Position numbers and translations under genes: made by a program
Source of the DNA: PRO6 sp049646625
Lineage (GTDB): Bacteria; Pseudomonadota; Alphaproteobacteria; Rhizobiales; Xanthobacteraceae
Length of the DNA stretch: 24,362 bases
NCBI GenBank assembly: GCA_049646625.1
Contig: JBARWE010000042.1
Span: 1 to 24,362 of the forward strand
Direction of reading: 5' to 3'
The notes under the pieces: model-generated
Database searches by the model: none
Seen by the model: only the letters and a program-made list of their open reading frames with translations
What the model was told of the DNA's origin: nothing
In this document: piece by piece, positions 22,854-24,362 of the stretch
Position numbering within the stretch: position 1 is the stretch's first letter
Layout: every line of letters begins with the position of its first letter

Positions 22854-24362
22854 TCAGTAGCCCAGCGCGATGCCGTCCTTGCGCGGGTCGGAGCCGCCGG
22901 TCAGCGTGCCGCGATCATGGTCGATCCAGATCGCCTGGCCACCGCCGAGCGGGTTGGGCACGCGCGACACCGTGTGGCCAATTCTCTCCAGCCCCCGCGC
23001 CACCGCCCCGGGCACGCTTTGCTCAAGCTGGAACACGCCATCGAGGTAGAGGCCGCGCGGCTGGTCGAGCGCCTCCTGCACGTCCATGCCGTAATCGACG
23101 ATATTGGTCAGTACACGGCTCTGCCCGGTCGGCTGATACTGGCCGCCCATCACACCGTAAGACATCACCGCGCGACCGTTTCGCGTCACGATGCAGGGAA
23201 TGATGGTGTGCAGCGGCCGCTTGCCCGGCGCGATGCAGTTGGGGTGGCTAGGCTCGATGCGAAAGCCCATGGCACGGCTTTGCAGCAGCACGCCGGTCTT
23301 TTCCGACACCACGGCGGAGCCGAACGGCGTCGCCACCGAACTGATGAACGAGCAGACGTTGCGCTCGCGGTCGACCACCGAGACATAGATGGTGTCGGAC
23401 CCGACCGGCGCCGCGACGAGCGACAGGTCGCGCACACGGTCGAGCGCGATGCCGAGGCGGCAGGCTTCGGCAAAGCGCGGCGACAGGATATGCGACAGAT
23501 CGACTGGCGAGAACTGCGGGTCGCAAACATGCTGCTCGCGCATCGCATGCGCGGCGCGCCACGCCTCCGCCTCGATATGAAAGCGCTCGGCGCTCAGCGG
23601 CTCGTGGCGGCTCGGATCGAAGCCTTCGAGGATGCCGAGCATCACCAGCATGGCGAGGCCGGGGCCGTTCGGCGGGCACTGGTGCACCTGGTAGCCGCGA
23701 TAGTTCGTGGAAATCGGCGCCGTCACTTCGGTGGTGTGCGCGGCAAAATCCTCAAGGCTGTGCAGGCCGCCGGCATTTTGCAGGGTCGCGACGATGTCCT
23801 CCGCCACCGCGCCGGTATAGAAGCCGTCGCGGCCGTGGCGGGCGATCTTGCGCAGCGTCGCCGCCAGTTCCGGCTGGCGGATCACCTCGCCTACGCGCGG
23901 CACCTCACCGTGCGGCAGCAGATAGCGCACGGCGTTGACGCCGTTGCGCAGCTTCTCGGCATGAAACGCCCAGTCGTGGGCGACGCGCGGCGCCACCACA
24001 TAGCCGTCCTCGGCGGCGGCGATCGCCGGTTGCAGCACGACGTCCAGCCCGAGCCGGCCATGGTCGTCGAGCAGTTTCGCCCAGCCATCGACCACGCCCG
24101 GTACGGTGACGGAATGCGCGCCCGTTTGCGGCATGCGGGTGATGCCGCGCTCAAGATACCACCCGGCATGCGCGGCGCGCGGCGCACGCCCGGAGCCGTT
24201 GTAGGAGACGATCGCGCCCTCGCCCTTCGGCATGTAAAGCGCAAAGCAGTCGCCGCCGATGCCGGTCATCGCCGGCTCGATGACGCCGAGCAGCGCCGAC
24301 ACCGCGACCGCCGCATCGGCGGCGCTGCCGCCGGCGCGCAGCATGTCGAGCGCGGTCAGCGC
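22854..24362 (-). CDS. ggt: Gamma-glutamyltransferase family protein, N-terminus beyond window
   Basis: This Ntn-hydrolase family gene is open to the right edge of the window, so its start is missing. The visible 502 residues begin ALTALDMLRAGGSAADAAVA, the usual early GGT segment, so roughly 25 to 40 residues are probably absent. IEPAMTGIGGDCFALY follows. The autocatalytic cleavage site and nucleophile is the threonine of GSDTIYVSVVD (codon 23393-23391), where E. coli GGT has a TTHYS sequence. SYGVMGGQYQPTGQSRVL and the C-terminal GSDPRKDGIALGY are typical of the family. GGTs hydrolyse or transfer the gamma-glutamyl group of glutathione and related amides; some relatives act on other amides. 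Whether it has a signal peptide cannot be seen. It is followed after 123 bases by the RND operon, with its own promoter. Confidence 0.92.
   Translation of the reverse strand, partial: ALTALDMLRAGGSAADAAVAVSALLGVIEPAMTGIGGDCFALYMPKGEGAIVSYNGSGRAPRAAHAGWYLERGITRMPQTGAHSVTVPGVVDGWAKLLDDHGRLGLDVVLQPAIAAAEDGYVVAPRVAHDWAFHAEKLRNGVNAVRYLLPHGEVPRVGEVIRQPELAATLRKIARHGRDGFYTGAVAEDIVATLQNAGGLHSLEDFAAHTTEVTAPISTNYRGYQVHQCPPNGPGLAMLVMLGILEGFDPSRHEPLSAERFHIEAEAWRAAHAMREQHVCDPQFSPVDLSHILSPRFAEACRLGIALDRVRDLSLVAAPVGSDTIYVSVVDRERNVCSFISSVATPFGSAVVSEKTGVLLQSRAMGFRIEPSHPNCIAPGKRPLHTIIPCIVTRNGRAVMSYGVMGGQYQPTGQSRVLTNIVDYGMDVQEALDQPRGLYLDGVFQLEQSVPGAVARGLERIGHTVSRVPNPLGGGQAIWIDHDRGTLTGGSDPRKDGIALGY

Noticed and set aside
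1..24362. Mobile element, CRISPR, toxin-antitoxin or biosynthetic cluster
   Set aside because: No transposase, integrase, repeat-spacer array, small paired toxin genes or multi-domain synthase is present. The repeats seen are short intergenic elements, and the genes are metabolic or transport housekeeping types.

Overview
The window is high-GC DNA with dense, overlapping genes. It looks like an alphaproteobacterium of the order Hyphomicrobiales, in the Bradyrhizobium/Rhodopseudomonas/Afipia/Xanthobacteraceae neighbourhood. That placement is an inference. It rests on the protein families (a RamB/ScfR-type regulator beside isocitrate lyase, a DUF4170-like small protein), on ATGA-coupled operons, and on two intergenic repeats of a kind I recognise as dispersed in those genomes. 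No tRNA, rRNA, CRISPR array, transposase or phage gene was seen. No gene-free stretch exceeds about 200 bases.

Layout. 1-439 (-): a 5' portion of an unrecognised conserved protein. 629-2141 (-): isocitrate lyase (aceA) followed by a 68-residue DUF4170-like protein and a hairpin terminator. 2316-3758 (+): a divergent RamB/ScfR-type regulator. An AT-rich promoter region with repeated TGTAA motifs lies between it and aceA. 3773-5002 (+): a secreted MltB-type lytic transglycosylase. 5097-10837 (+): a six-gene unit of LivJ-type binding protein, two ATPases, two permeases and an alpha/beta hydrolase. A nested palindromic repeat sits between the binding protein and the first ATPase. 11031-12134 (+): an Old Yellow Enzyme family alkene reductase, convergent with the next operon.

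12141-17042 (-): a tightly overlapping operon of thiolase, FadJ-like bifunctional beta-oxidation enzyme and GlpD. 17241-22730 (-): an RND efflux operon of lipoprotein adaptor, inner-membrane pump, TetR regulator and flavin reductase. A palindrome overlapping a candidate -35 box lies upstream of it. 22854-24362 (-): a gamma-glutamyltransferase family protein whose N-terminus lies outside the window.

How the genes fit together. Thiolase and FadJ would make acetyl-CoA from fatty acids and GlpD would oxidise glycerol 3-phosphate. Isocitrate lyase would let acetyl-CoA be assimilated through the glyoxylate shunt under the adjacent regulator. The ABC/hydrolase cassette suggests uptake and intracellular hydrolysis of an organic acid, amide or ester whose identity cannot be read from sequence. 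The RND operon is a self-contained, probably self-regulated efflux module, but it lacks an outer-membrane channel gene.

I found no convincing wholly new system. The most notable signals are regulatory or architectural: the aceA/regulator motif cluster, the RND operator-promoter overlap, the covarying nested hairpins inside the ABC operon, and GlpD overlapping a beta-oxidation operon.
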